A stretch of 64,000 nt of DNA, taken from assembly GCA_024362935.1 (NCBI GenBank), contig JANCRA010000032.1:4402001-4466000 (forward strand), read 5' to 3'. Shown here in pieces: positions 49,466 through 60,959 of this stretch. Within the stretch, counting starts at the first letter, position 1, and each line of letters begins with the position of its first letter. The translations under genes were made by a program, and so were the position numbers. Source of the DNA: Setophaga petechia (taxonomy: Eukaryota; Chordata; Aves; Passeriformes; Parulidae). A model generated the notes under the pieces. The model was not told where the DNA came from. It did no database searches and was given only the letters and a program-made list of their open reading frames with translations.

Positions 49466-49600
49466 TAGAATCACAGAGTATTCTGAGTTGGAAGGGATCC
49501 ACAAGGATCATAGCGTTCAAGGGAACTGCCCATATGGCAATTAAAGCTATGACCTTGGCACTACTAACCCTGTGCTCTCACCAACTCATCTCACCTCCTC
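49466..49600 (-). mobile_element. SINE with tRNA-Ile-derived head and CR1 tail (TguSINE1-like)
   Basis: On the minus strand the element begins near 49,598 with TGAGATGAGTTGGTGAGAGC, matching the D-arm and A-box of tRNA-Ile (TTAGCTCAGTTGGTTAGAGC). It continues with GGGTTAGTAGTGCCAAGGTC, matching the anticodon arm (GGTGCTAATAACGCCAAGGT). A decayed B-box and a 'CCATATGGGC' acceptor-like end follow. The tRNA part then joins directly to a CR1-type tail: 'GATCCTTGTGGATCCCTTCC', then AACTCAGAATACTCTGTGAT and TCTATGAC. Passerine genomes contain SINEs of this build that are mobilised by CR1 enzymes (TguSINE1 in zebra finch). Many substitutions are present, so it is an old, inactive copy and not a functional tRNA gene. 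Confidence 0.8.
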
Positions 49601-50127
49601 CAAGAGCTTCCTTTCTCCAATGGACAGAGTGTTCATAGGGAAAATCATTGTGACCAAAGTCCAGACAGGTGGTCAAGGCATGGGTGGTGACTAAGAAGCA
49701 GAAGTACAGGGCCTGTATGCACGGGATCCTCCCTCACAGACAAAACTATGAAAGATCCTTCCAAGTTTGCTGGAGGGCAGGACTAGAGATTCCTTATCTG
49801 AAGAATAGTGAGAAATGGGAAGCAGAGCCCTGCAATAGTATCTAAATGGGCTACTTCAGAACTTAGATTTTAACCCAGAGAAGATGACATATGAGCTTGA
49901 TACATGAAGATAGCTTTCAGGGAAAACAAGGTCACATTTGTCACTGAATTGTCTAGGATTGCTTCCACATAAATTCTTTCACTGAGCTCTTTTGAGAAAA
50001 TTAGCTAACTTAATAGAGATTATCAAATTCATTTTGTTAAGACCCTTAATGAAGCAGTACATATATTTTCATAAACTAAAACCGAACGAGAATCATGAAA
50101 GTGACCACTGTAAAACCTAACCACAGT

Positions 50128-50180
50128 ACAAATTGAAAAAAGACAATTGACAATTGAAAATGTATGACAATTGAAAAAAG
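50128..50180. repeat. Clustered ACAATTGA direct repeats
   Basis: The word ACAATTGA occurs three times (GACAATTGACAATTGAAAAT, then GACAATTGAAAAAAGAG), and AAATTGAAAAAAG precedes them. It looks like a small, irregular tandem array made by slippage. No binding function is known for it. Confidence 0.65.
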
Positions 50181-50195
50181 AGAAAAGCTCTGTTA

Positions 50196-50216
50196 AAACA
50201 ACAACAACAACAACAA
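50196..50216. repeat. (ACA)n microsatellite
   Basis: About seven ACA units. Confidence 0.9.
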
Positions 50217-52146
50217 AGAATAATAATTTAAATCTCATACTAATTTTGAAACCACCTCTATTTACTTTTGAAATCACAGTTTTGCTGTTGAACACTGAAT
50301 TGATGCCAAGAGGTCAGGCTGAGCCACCTGTTCAATGATGCATTTTTGCAGAACGACCAGAAAATCATCTCACACAGATGAATGAAGTGTGTGAGGTGTT
50401 TGAAAGGCAGTTCCCCTGGAACACCTCAATGACATTTGTAAATCACTCTGTCATCACTTTGGTCATCAGATTTAGGTTTCTTTATGCTATTTGTGATGAA
50501 TATTAAAAACATCTACATGAAAAAAGAAAATCTAATTTCTTCATTAATGTGCTATGATCCTTAGGTTATCTGTGAGATGTTTTCAATCTGTTTTAAGCTT
50601 GCCCTTTCCATACTGTTGAGTACCTGAGAAAAAGGTCTCGCTTGAAGGAAAATAATACTGAATTTAGTCAGAATATAAAATTACATGAGTAGGTGAGAGC
50701 AACAACAAGACAATGTTTTGCGAAAATGCGTGTGACTGCTGTGTGTAACCTGCTTGCAAATTCCATTTCGTTCTACCATTAAGGCAGGAACCTTTGGTTT
50801 ACTAAATGTTGGTCAGGTTAGGTAGGAGAAATAGTCAGGTCAGCATGACTTTCCCATTCTTCTTGATAAATATAGAGAAAGCCTCAAAGACATACTTTCA
50901 GTAGACAACTGCCTCCAAAGCATTTCTGCTCAGTGAAGGGAATACCACCTACTCCTCTGTTAAACTAGAAGCCTTGATTTTCAATATTTCATTTTTGAAA
51001 CGATTCCATCTATTTTTGTATGAAAGACTGAAACAAAAGCCGCTTTGACTTGACTCAGACATTTGATTCAGTTTTAAATGTAAAATTAATAAAATGGTAA
51101 AAAAAAAAAAGTTAATGGTAATTTTTCATTAAGTGAGGAAATTTTGAGAGAATAGGCTGAAACTTTCCCATTTCTTTCAGACTGTCTAGACATAATTGAG
51201 ACATCCTTGCCATCTTGTCCATAAGGCGAGCCACAAAACAGTAGGCATTATCATAACTTCTGCTGAGTTGTAAGAGGAAGGAAATTGATGAATCAGAGCC
51301 TGGCACCTTCTAGGACTTTCAGTTGTCTTTGAAACGCAGGAAAAAAACTCAACCAGTTCATGTTTTGCTGAGATCACACTGTTTATGGCACTGCTCTTCT
51401 CTTCCCCAGTTCCTCACCTCCTCATTGGAGACACCTCATGGCCGGGATTTGTCAGCTCTCTGTGGAGGGTAGGCAGCGCCTACTACAGACAGTCCTCAGC
51501 CCATTGTAGTGGAGTCTGAACCTCTTCTGTCCTGGGACACAGGTTAACCTCTCTAAGGAGACAGGAAGATGTGCCTGGGGTGATGGGGTGGTCCCAGCCC
51601 TGCAATTAGGAACAGAGAGAATTAGGGTACATATAAACCATTAGGCTGCCTAAGTTCAAGCAAGGTTTTGTAGCTGAAGATTTTGAACACCACGGGACAG
51701 GTTCTTAGCAAAATATTTCTGCCATGCATGATCTGAGTATGTTTTGGTCTCACCAAAAATCTGAGTTTTTACGTAAAGAATTTTCCATCATTTTCCAGAC
51801 AAAGAATAACACAGTAAGACCCAATAAGAACATAAATGCCTGCATTTGCAAATCCTTCTAAAGTGACATAAGATGCCTTAGATGGAAATTACTGTGAATT
51901 AATTAAAAAAAAAGTAAATTTAGAGTGGTGAATATTTACTACTGTGTAAAAACTACAGGATTGAAAAAAGAAAATTAAAAAACTAGAACAAAACCAACAA
52001 ACATTCTATTATTCATGTAAAGCTCCTTGAAAGAAAAATAACCCATATTTTATACTGGATCCAATAAAATTATGGTTTTGATTTATGTCTCTGTAACTAC
52101 ATATTTTGGTAGATACTAGGAAAATAAAGTCTGTTACTAAAATATG

Positions 52147-52147
52147 C

Positions 52148-52180
<33 letters not shown>

Positions 52181-52232
52181 CCAAACCAAAACAAAACAAA
52201 CCCAAAAAACTAAAACAATCCAAACCCCACCA
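52147..52232. repeat. Poly(C)-poly(A) and A/C-rich tract
   Basis: Twelve consecutive C at 52147-52158 are followed by 16 A, then ACCAAAACCAAACC and ACAAAACAAACCC units. It is the most extreme of the A/C-rich tracts in the window and a likely site of length variation or assembly error. Confidence 0.9.
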
Positions 52233-52679
52233 GTGGACCTTTTTTATCCCCATTTATTTTTGTGTGTTCTTCTATATTTTGTCAAGGTAAATTGTCCTCT
52301 GAATTCACTGTGCAGGATGTGCTCTTTTTCAGAAAAACAGCATTTGTTTGTAGTGGATGATAAGGCAGAGCACATGCAGTTATTTCATACAGAAAAAAAT
52401 CATGATTGTATAGCACCACGATAGGCTCAGTACAGAAAGGGTTAGTATGTGTCATTAAAAGAATGAACAAGCTTTTGATTTTAATTGTAATTGTAATCCT
52501 CTCCACTGAAGCCTCAAATGCATCGTTTGAAAACTAGTGGAGATGTGAGTTTTCACTGCAGCCACTTTACGTTTGTGATACATTAAAAGGTGTAATCCAA
52601 CTGAAATGCAAATCACTGTTCTTGAAAACAAATTACAAATGAAGATAACAGGGCAGTATACTAGCACTTAGAGCATCCG

Positions 52680-53000
52680 AGAGCCCATCTGAGGTGGTTT
52701 TCTTTCAGATCCAAATTGCAGCAGCCCTGTTATCACAGGTAATAGGGTGCTGCTAAGGCAGGTTGATTACAAGGCTATGGTAAACAATCCTTTTAAATGC
52801 AGTGCCTCAATAGAGTTGCACATACAACATTAATCAAGTGAATTCAAATGAAGCCACAAAGAGAAGTGGTGGGGCAGCCCCTGTTGCTTTAGCTCACAGG
52901 GTAAGTGACCATAGTTCAGTGCTCGCTTAGCACAGAGGTGTTTTCCATCCCTTCGTAATCAGCACTAACTTGTAGGAAATTTTAATTGTTAGCCCTGTGG
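52680..53000. promoter_or_regulatory. Possible conserved non-coding element
   Basis: Repeat-free, with CATTAATCAA near 52,829, TTTTAATTGTTAG near 52,980 and a few retained CpGs (near 52,924 and 52,956). The texture resembles vertebrate enhancers. Conservation was not tested. Confidence 0.25.
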
Positions 53001-53039
53001 AAATCAAGAATATGACCCCTCTTGAAAATAGTGCTCTTT

Positions 53040-53560
53040 TATGCTTCAAGATAGAGAAATTCTGCTTTGCTTAGGCAGTGGTCTCCCTGGGAGAGGTTTA
53101 TGTGTTTACTCAGCCTGTCGGGGCCGGATGAAGCACAGGATGGGTTGGCAGGGCAGGTTCTGGTGGGTGCTGCAGTCCCACTCTTGGACCACCATGAAGT
53201 GCTAATCCAGGAGAGGGAAATCATCTCCCTGCTGCAGCCCTTCTCCCATAATAAATCCACCTTTCCAAATAAACATCCACCCAGGCAGCCCAATCGCATT
53301 AGCAGCAGACATTTCTTGGGGCATTTTTCTATATTACTGGTCTCCTTTTGAAAATCATCATAACTCTGTTTATTACACCTCTCAACCTTTTTCAAAGATT
53401 CCTGCATTTATAGCATGTGCTGCCAAGAAATCTCCTCCATAATTGGAGATTTTATTTTAAAAAGTGCTGCAATGGGGTGAAGTGAATAAGCATCTCTTGG
53501 AAGGATATTGATGTGACAAGGGAAAGCAGGTAAGTTACACAAAGAGCAAAATGCAATAAA
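53040..53560. promoter_or_regulatory. Possible conserved non-coding element with hairpin
   Basis: The segment 53,240-53,520 is repeat-free and contains the inverted repeat AAATCTCC/GGAGATTT with a 9-base spacer holding ATAATT (about 53,428-53,452). It also contains a GCATTAGC-like word near 53,296. A minus-strand frame of 122 codons (53039-53407) spans it, with an overlapping plus-strand frame. No domain is recognisable, so it is treated as non-coding. Confidence 0.28.
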
Positions 53561-56500
53561 TAGCTTCTATTTAAAAAATAAATACAGTCATTTAGATTTG
53601 CCTGAAGATAGCTTTAAATAGTTCAGCAAATGATAGTAACAAAATTCTTTAAATGATAGCTAAAGAATACCTTATAGAGTAACTCACATCAATTTTGTGA
53701 GGAACTACCTATTTCAAACACAGCCATATTCAACAATTCCATTTATTTTGGAAAAAAAATTAAACTGAATACTTTAATTAATGCATCTCTAACTCTAAAG
53801 CAAGGAATATCTTCTGTCACATCATTAAATAAAAGGGAAGTATATAAATGCAGGGATTCCATAGAAGGGAACATAAAAAATATTTTAAATTTTTGATACT
53901 TATAAAAAGTTTGAAACCTAACCGCTAGGACAACACAGAGTATTATTAATGTGGTTTGGGGACTTTCACATACAGGTTTTTGGTTAAAATTCAGGTTAAA
54001 ATTAAATTCCAACTAAATGATTCAAAATGTTTCCTCAGTGTAGGATGACAAATGAGCTATTGCCCTTCAGATCTAGTTCCCAGGAAATGTCTGTATCGTT
54101 AAAAAAATCAGGGACATATTAGGAACCTTTCTAGAAATTTGGACAACGGGGTGGTAATGGATAATCCTTTGCACTCCTCTCCAGAATTTGTTCCTCTAAC
54201 AGAGGATATTTCCTGCAGTAGAGAAAGAGTGACTATATTATAAACACTCTGAAGTAGAACAGAAGACATGATCCATTTTACTATATTGCACCCAATTGCT
54301 TTTCCCCATTTTACTTGTCTTTACGTATTTTCAATGTTTTTCATGGACCAGGCCTGTTTCACTATAATACTACAGGTTTACATGAGTCTGCAGAGTGCAA
54401 ATTTTCATAGGATAACAACTGCAGTGCAAATACCATATACAAATTGGTGCATCATATAGTAAATTGTTAGGAAAACCCATCAGAATGAATAGATTAACAG
54501 ACCTTTAGATAAAAACCTTCCCTATTCCCTGTATAGGCACACTGTGGACATCAGTATAGCCATTTCTCCTGGGCTGCTTTGCCAATGTATGTGATCACCA
54601 TTACTTACAGGGAAGAGCTCTGGGAATATGAAGGTAATTCACAGCACTTAGTTCTTGGATTTAATTCAACCTGCTATAAGAGGGTGACAAGTTTCCTTTT
54701 TTTTGGATGATGATTCTCAGGAGGAATATGACAGGCATATTAATCCTCCTGCATTAATTTAGAGTGTATTTTTTTAAGATACTAATCTAAACATTTTTAG
54801 CTTAAATATTTTTCAGTATTTAACCCAGCCTAAACATGACTTGAGATCTAAACTGAAGAGCTCTAGGGGCCCAAACGGTATTTATCACTTTGAAACTAAG
54901 TAGTAATCCAACAGCACAAAACCTGAAATTTCTCCTTCAAGCATTGTAGGGACTGGTTTGTGAGATCAAGTGTTGGGTTCCTTCCCACTTGGAATTTCCA
55001 TTCTAATGAGATGACATTGTATTAATGTGTGAAAGACTGTGCTTGCAGAAGTATAAACTTCTGATCACACCTCAGAGGAGCCAGATGTATCTGAGAGGCA
55101 GAGGAGAAAGGGCTGACACCAAATACTTCTGACTTGAGAGGAAAGATTGTACAAACAAGCACTTATCCCCAAGACCTTGGATATATATTCCAAGTGGAAG
55201 AACATTATTATTCTTTTCCAGGGTCAGCTAAGGAAGGATATGTTCCACTATGCAACACCAGAGAATTTGTTACCATAAAAGCAATACAGAGCAAGGAATC
55301 TGAGCATGTCCACATCCTTTTCACCTCTTGGGCTTCTTGGATGGCCTGATGTCTCCCCTTGAAGCTGCTGCCTGTTTTCTTGATTTCCAGTCATGATTTT
55401 GCCATGAAGGAGTGCTACATGTCAAATATTTACTAGTAATCTGGATTAAGGCTCCAGCGTCCAAAGAAGCCCATGCTGTAATAAACTGCACATGTACTTC
55501 TAAGCTCTTAACTGCAATAATAAAAATAGAGATTTCATCATTCATTTTAAGCACAGCCTTTAAGGAGTTTCTGTATTAATATGGCCTATCATAAAATGAT
55601 TAAGTTTCATTAGACAATAATAGAGATAGAAGGGATAGAAATATCACAAATCTAGTTATCTTAATTTTAAAATTGCACACTTTCCCTTCCACTGTTAGAA
55701 AAAATAAATCAGATTACTTGAAAATTTCTTCAGACTGTAAAAACTTTGAAATGTTTTATAAAGGTCTAGAAGAATACAAAATACAGAGAATTGTACACAA
55801 AGAATGAGGGGCATGCATCTGAATTTGAGCTCAGCTCTACTATACAAGCCAGCTCACAATACAGGCTTGTAACAAATTGGGCAATCCAAGATGCCATGGT
55901 CAAGAACTGTATGAAACACAGGGATCATTTGTACACATGGAGCTGAAAAATACGGCTGTTGTTTTCACTCAGAGATTATAATCATATCCCTGGGCTGCAG
56001 GATAAGGCTGCTTTCTTGGTCCATGAGCATTAAGAAACAACTCTCCCATTGTTAACCTTCCTGAGGAGAGGCTGCAAATGCAGGGTTTTACAGGAAACAA
56101 AGATGTGGAAATCATTTAGTGCAACCCTACACTTAGACAGGTGCCACTCTTACCCTTTTTAATTGATCTAATTTGTTACTTATACCTGTAAAATCACACT
56201 GTTATCATCTCTGAACAAGCAATGGAAACCAGAATTTGTCACTGACTAAAGATAGCAGACCAAGTCCTGAAATGGGCTGGTCATATAGACTTACTGGCTT
56301 AATTACACAACAGTACATTAGATTGAAATGAGATACTTAGAAAAATCCAAATTACATGCAGGCCTCTTGTTTCTTTATCCCACATTGACACAAAACACAG
56401 TTCAAATGCAACTGTTAGGAGAACAAGTTATAATCTTCTGAGAGAGACAGAGCCAGACATAGATGCAGGCCTGACCCTGTCAAAGATTTTTGCAGTAAGA

Positions 56501-57044
56501 TTAATTTATACTGATCTAAAAGTCTATGCTGGTAGCATGATGGTCACGTCCCAAATCTGCTGCAATGTCATGACAGGAGCAGGAGTATCCTGAAGATGAC
56601 AGAAACAGGAGTATTCTGAAGATGAAGAGCAGGGAGCCTTCTCAGAAGGATAAATTCAGTTATTTAGGAATGGATATATTCATAGGATTTAATTTTCTCT
56701 CCTTGAAATCACTCAGTTCTAAATAAAGTCCCATATATAGTAAAAAAGCTACTTCAATAACACCCATATAACTCACAATTTCTCATTTTTCAAGCAAGTT
56801 TCCTAGAGTCTAGCTCACACTTAAGGCCATCACTTAGACTCCTTACAGCCAGCTCTTGGATGTGGTAGTGTGGAGAAACCATTTCTTTAATTTTTTCCAC
56901 CTTCTCCCAAGACCAGAGGGATTTATCTCCTTTTGTTTTTCTGTCTACCTGTGACAACACTAGTGGACAGACAAAAGTTCCATGATAGACATTCCTCAGT
57001 TTCTGAATCCTGAAGCCAAATCTTAAGAATATGGTAAATAGACT
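53561..57044. other. Unannotated unique sequence
   Basis: No gene or transposon could be identified. A 26-base imperfect tandem duplication sits at 56581-56625. Confidence 0.55.
56581..56625. repeat. Imperfect tandem duplication, period 26
   Basis: AGGAGTATCCTGAAGATGAC at 56581 is repeated as AGGAGTATTCTGAAGATGAA at 56607, differing at two positions. A small slippage duplication. Confidence 0.75.
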
Positions 57045-57511
57045 CAGAGAATTACAGAATCATTAAGGTTTGAAGAGACCTCCAAGATCGTCAAGTCCAA
57101 CCTTTGACCAAATACCACCATGCCAACTAAAATATTTCACAAAGCATCATGTCTGCTTATTTTCTGAATACTTTAAGGGGTGGTGACTCCATAATTTCCT
57201 TGGACAGCCTGTTTCATCCTTTAACACTTTTTAATTGAAGGAATTTTTCTCAATATCCAACCTGAACCTCCCTTGGAGCAACTTGACACTATGTCCTCCT
57301 GTCCTGTTGCTGTTTGTCTGGAAGAAGGGAAAAACCTGCACCTTATCACAACCTCTTTTCAGGTGGCTGTAGAGAGTGATAAGGTCTCCAGGCTAAATGT
57401 CTCGTCTGAGCCACCTTTTCTCCAGCCACCTTTTCTGCCTCTCAGCCATAGGGTTAATGTTACAAACCCTTCCCCAACTCCATTGTCCTTCTCCGGACAT
57501 GCTCCAGCCCC

Positions 57512-58051
57512 TCAGTGTAAGGTGAATTGGGGGGCCCAAGTATGGACACAGCACTTGAGGTGTGGCCTCACCAGTGCTGAGTACAGGGGGACAATCACTG
57601 CCCTGGTTCTGCTGGCCACACCGTTGCTGATACAGGCCAGGATGCCAGTGGCCTTTTTTGACTCATGTTCAGGCACTACTGACCAGCATCCCCAGGTTCC
57701 TTTGTGATGATCAGATTTCCAGCCACTCTGCCCCAGACTATAGCACAGCACAGCGTTATTGTCACCGAAGGGCAGGACCCTGTTGAACCCCATACAACTG
57801 GCCTCAGCCCATCTATCCAGTGTATCCAGGTCCCTCTGCAGAGCCTTCCCACCCTTCAGCAGATCAAAGCTCCTGACCAGCTTGGTGTCACCTGCAAATT
57901 GCCTGAGAGTGCATTTGATTCTCTTGCCCAGATCATTGATAAAGATAAACAGGACTGGTCCCAAATCTGGGTCCTCAGGAGCATCACTTTTGACTGGCCA
58001 CCAGTTGGATGGAGCACCATTTACCACTGCTGTCTGACCCCAGTGATTCAT
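57512..58051 (-). pseudogene. CR1 ORF2 reverse-transcriptase remnant (C-terminal half)
   Basis: A 179-codon open segment carries CR1 RT landmarks in order: LGPVLFIFINDL (palm, preceding the catalytic loop), FAGDTKL at the catalytic position (57898-57878), QRDLDTLDRWAE, ILACISNGVASRTRAVIVPL and YSALVRPHLKCCVHTWAPQ near the end. Intact CR1 reads FADD; here the first aspartate codon GAY has become GGT (57890-57892), a single A-to-G transition that should abolish polymerase activity. The GVPQGS block just before LGPVLF is also lost. The 144-codon plus-strand frame at 57273-57707 is the antisense shadow of this gene. Confidence 0.9.
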
Positions 58052-58308
58052 CTACGTTTTACCCAGTAAACCCAGTACACCTGTCCAAGCAGTGAACAGC
58101 CAATTTCTCCTGAGAATGCTGTGAGAAACCATGTTGAAGACTTTACTACAGTTTAGGTAGACTATATCCACAGCATTTCCCTCATCCACTAGGCAAGTCA
58201 CCCGGGCCTAAAAGGCAATCAAGATGGTTAAGCAGGACTTCCCTTTCATAAACCCATGCTGGCTGAGCCTGATCCTTAGGCTGTCCTGCATGTGCTATGT
58301 GACAGTAC

Positions 58309-58700
58309 TCAAGATGATTTGCTCCATAACGTTCCCTGGAACTGAGGTAAGACTGACAAGGAAGGATTCTCCTTCCAGCTGCTCTGGTAGATGGGGGTCA
58401 CACTGGATATCTTCCAGTAGTCTGGGACCTCCCTGGTAAACCAGGACTGAGGACAAGTTGAAGGGAGTGGTTTGGTGAGCTCTTCCGCCAGCTCCTTCAA
58501 TATCCTCAGTTAGATCCCATCTGGCACCATAAACCTGTGAATGTCTAGGTGGGACAGCAGGCCACCAACTACTTTCTCTTGGATTGCAGGGAATCTTTGG
58601 CTCCCCATGCCTGTCTACCAGCTTGGAGGCTGAGTACCCTGAGTACCCTGAGTATAACTGATCTTAAAGACTGAGACAAAGAAGGCCTTTCCTCATCCTT
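58309..58700 (-). pseudogene. CR1 ORF2 reverse-transcriptase remnant (N-terminal part)
   Basis: The minus strand reads KELAEELTKPL near 58,465-58,497, then 'EVPDYWKISSVTPIYQ' (compare EVPEDWRKANVTPIFK in CR1). These are the first conserved RT blocks. A frame break separates this part from the segment at 57512-58051. Farther 5', 'LINGDE'-type linker sequence is barely recognisable. Confidence 0.82.
58630..58653. repeat. CTGAGTACCC short tandem repeat inside CR1
   Basis: CTGAGTACCC is repeated twice plus a partial third unit (CTGAGTA). It is a local expansion in the CR1 copy and absent from the family consensus as I recall it. Confidence 0.7.
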
Positions 58701-58990
58701 GTTGGCAGTGTTTCTATCTGCATCCAAAAAAGGATGGAGACTCTTCTTGCCTTTTTTTTTTCCTTATTAATGTATTTGTAGAAACACTTCTTTTTATCTT
58801 TTGCAATGGTGGTTGCAGATTGAGTTCTAGTTGGGCTTTCCTCTTTTCAATTTTATTTCTACAGAGAACACAGACTTCAATTTCCCCTTTGATCCTAAAG
58901 CTGCTTTCAGATATCTTTATTTGTGAGTAATTGTTCAGCTGTCCTAACCTTTGATATAATGTTATTGTTTCAGCCACAAGCCTCCCAGGC

Positions 58991-60959
58991 ATTAGTGATG
59001 CTACCCCAATGTTGTCATATTTGCAGTATGCAGAAATGTCAAGCCTCAGCACTGCTAGGCATGTGAGTCCCAGTGGTAGCAGGGATATCAGAGGCAAGGT
59101 AGCAAAGATGTGGAGTTAGTCCATGCCTGGTACCAGCCTCATACAGACAAGGGACATGATGGCCTGAACTCCTCCTGCAATGTGGCTTACAGAAAAGTGT
59201 CCTTGTCATAGCCAGCCATGCTGCTCCCTCTCGAGCAGAGCAGAAGCTCAGAGCACAAGTCAGTCCTTGTAGTGTTATTTATCTCATGACCTTAAAAGTA
59301 CTACAGTTAATTAAGGTGATTTCCTTTTACCCTAAACTGTCAAACCTCTGAGATGTTGAAAGAACACAGGTATTGATGGTGAGAAGACATTAATGCAATT
59401 TGCAAGGACAACACAGGCAGTTTTACTCTCCTATCTCCTTTCTCAAAGTAATGTGCATTTTTCTCAAATCTGTGTTCTGATGGTCATGATGGGATGTAGC
59501 CTTCAGGTTTTGACAGACATGATTATAAATTTCATAATTTTGGAGTCAGAAAAAAAAGGATGGTGCTTCACCTTTCACCTGACACGCTTTTTTCCCAAAT
59601 AAACTCTTGAATTGAATCAGTGTGAAAGGATTTTTGAATAGGGTGTGCTTGAAGATGTTAGTTAGGATAAAACAGGGACTTGATTTTAAAAGAATTTAAG
59701 TCAATGGTGGATACTCTTATCTGGAAACAGTCTTAATTCAGCTTACTCTAATTCATGAAGTTTTGTCATGTTAAAGATACCTTAAAATTTTGAAACATAG
59801 TTTCCTGTGGAATTGATGTGGTTTAAGAATTCACTTCAGAAATTAATTCAGGTTAACTTTTTTCAAATCTCCCAAAAAAATTAATTGCCAGTCATGATAG
59901 GCATTCAAGAGTGGATCAGATATGGAAGCTTGCAATATTTGTTTAAGGGATATATGTGTAATTTTTATTTTTCTTGAGGTATATGGAAAATGTTTAATGC
60001 TCTTCAGCCATGATTGTGGCTCTTGAACCAAAATAAAGTGTTTTCAAATTATTTGAAAATCCTGCCTCCTAATCTGCATGGCAAATTCAGTATGGGAGAC
60101 ATTGCGGAGTATAAAGAGAAATCGACACATTTTTGTCTTAGGAGTAGAATAGAAATCAATTACATGAAAATTAAATTTTAGGTCCTTATGCTACATTAAT
60201 TTTAAGTTTAATAACTGCACTCATCTTACTGGGACAATACTTCTAGCAGCTGTATTTAATTTAGTAATTTCATCTTTTTTAATAGTTGAGCTTGCAGAAA
60301 AAAATCTCTTAGTTATTGATTAGAACTGCTAGTAGCAAAACTTTTCAAGGAATTAGAGAAGATTAGACTTTAAACATTTCCAAGGGAAAGTGATCAAGCA
60401 CCTCTCTTGCAAAGAAAAAATAATATAATGAGACTTATTTTTATCAGACAGCAAATGGTTACACATGCTTTTTTAATCTGCAATTTTACTCTGCCAGACA
60501 TATGCAGCATAAAATAGCAAGCAATAGATGACTCAGTTTCTAAAAGAGTTGTCAAAGCACAGGTTTGGAAGTTCAGACATCAAAAAGTGCACAAGAAGAA
60601 TGATAGGTACCAAGAGAATTGAGCATTTCTACAGGTGCCAATAGACCTTGCAAGCCGATTTTTTGTATTCAGTTTTGATTTTAACATGTATGCATCTCAG
60701 TTTCATAAGTTTAGATATTTTTACTCTGCTAAAGTATGCAGAAAAATTACAGAATCACAAGGTTTTATTAGTTTTAACAAAGAAGCAACAGTTGGTTTAA
60801 TGAGGCCTGTTTAGTTCTACTGTTTCCTTTTCTAGTGTAACAGTAATAAAACCTGAAATATAAGTCTCAGTGTTTTATTTGCTTGAAGTAGAAGAATGGG
60901 CAAGGCTCTTTCAGCATCTAGCAGCTCCATAAGTAAGAGTTGTCTCTATCTTTTTTTGC
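58991..60959. other. Unannotated unique sequence
   Basis: No gene or transposon could be identified. A CR1-like word 'acagaatcacaaggttt' at 60,750 is too short to assign. Confidence 0.5.

Larger units (their letters stand above)
49601..52146. other. Unannotated sequence
   Basis: No gene or transposon could be identified. A GC-richer patch at 51,380-51,640 has no recognisable features. Small direct repeats occur at 50,128-50,217. Confidence 0.5.
57045..58990 (-). mobile_element. CR1 LINE, 5'-truncated, with 3' end intact
   Basis: This is the longest CR1 copy in the window, about 1.95 kb. Its 3' end lies at about 57,045 on the plus strand, where 'ttacagaatcattaaggttt' and 'gaagagacctccaagatc' are the reverse complement of the CR1 tail. 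Going 5' on the minus strand come the 3' UTR, the ORF2 C-terminus and the RT domain. The element fades out near 58,990 in the endonuclease-RT linker, so it lacks ORF1, the endonuclease and the promoter. Truncation at the 5' end is the normal result of target-primed reverse transcription. It retains longer open segments and more CpGs than the other copies, so it is probably younger. Confidence 0.93.

Noticed and set aside
49520..49600. tRNA-Ile gene
   Set aside because: The match is diverged at the A box, B box and acceptor stem and continues into a CR1 tail, so it is a SINE head and not a working tRNA.
57273..57707. Plus-strand open frame of 144 codons
   Set aside because: It is antisense to the CR1 reverse-transcriptase and 3' region, whose protein motifs lie on the minus strand.
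60739..60770. Short CR1-like tail word
   Set aside because: Only about 17 bases resemble CR1, with no supporting flank.
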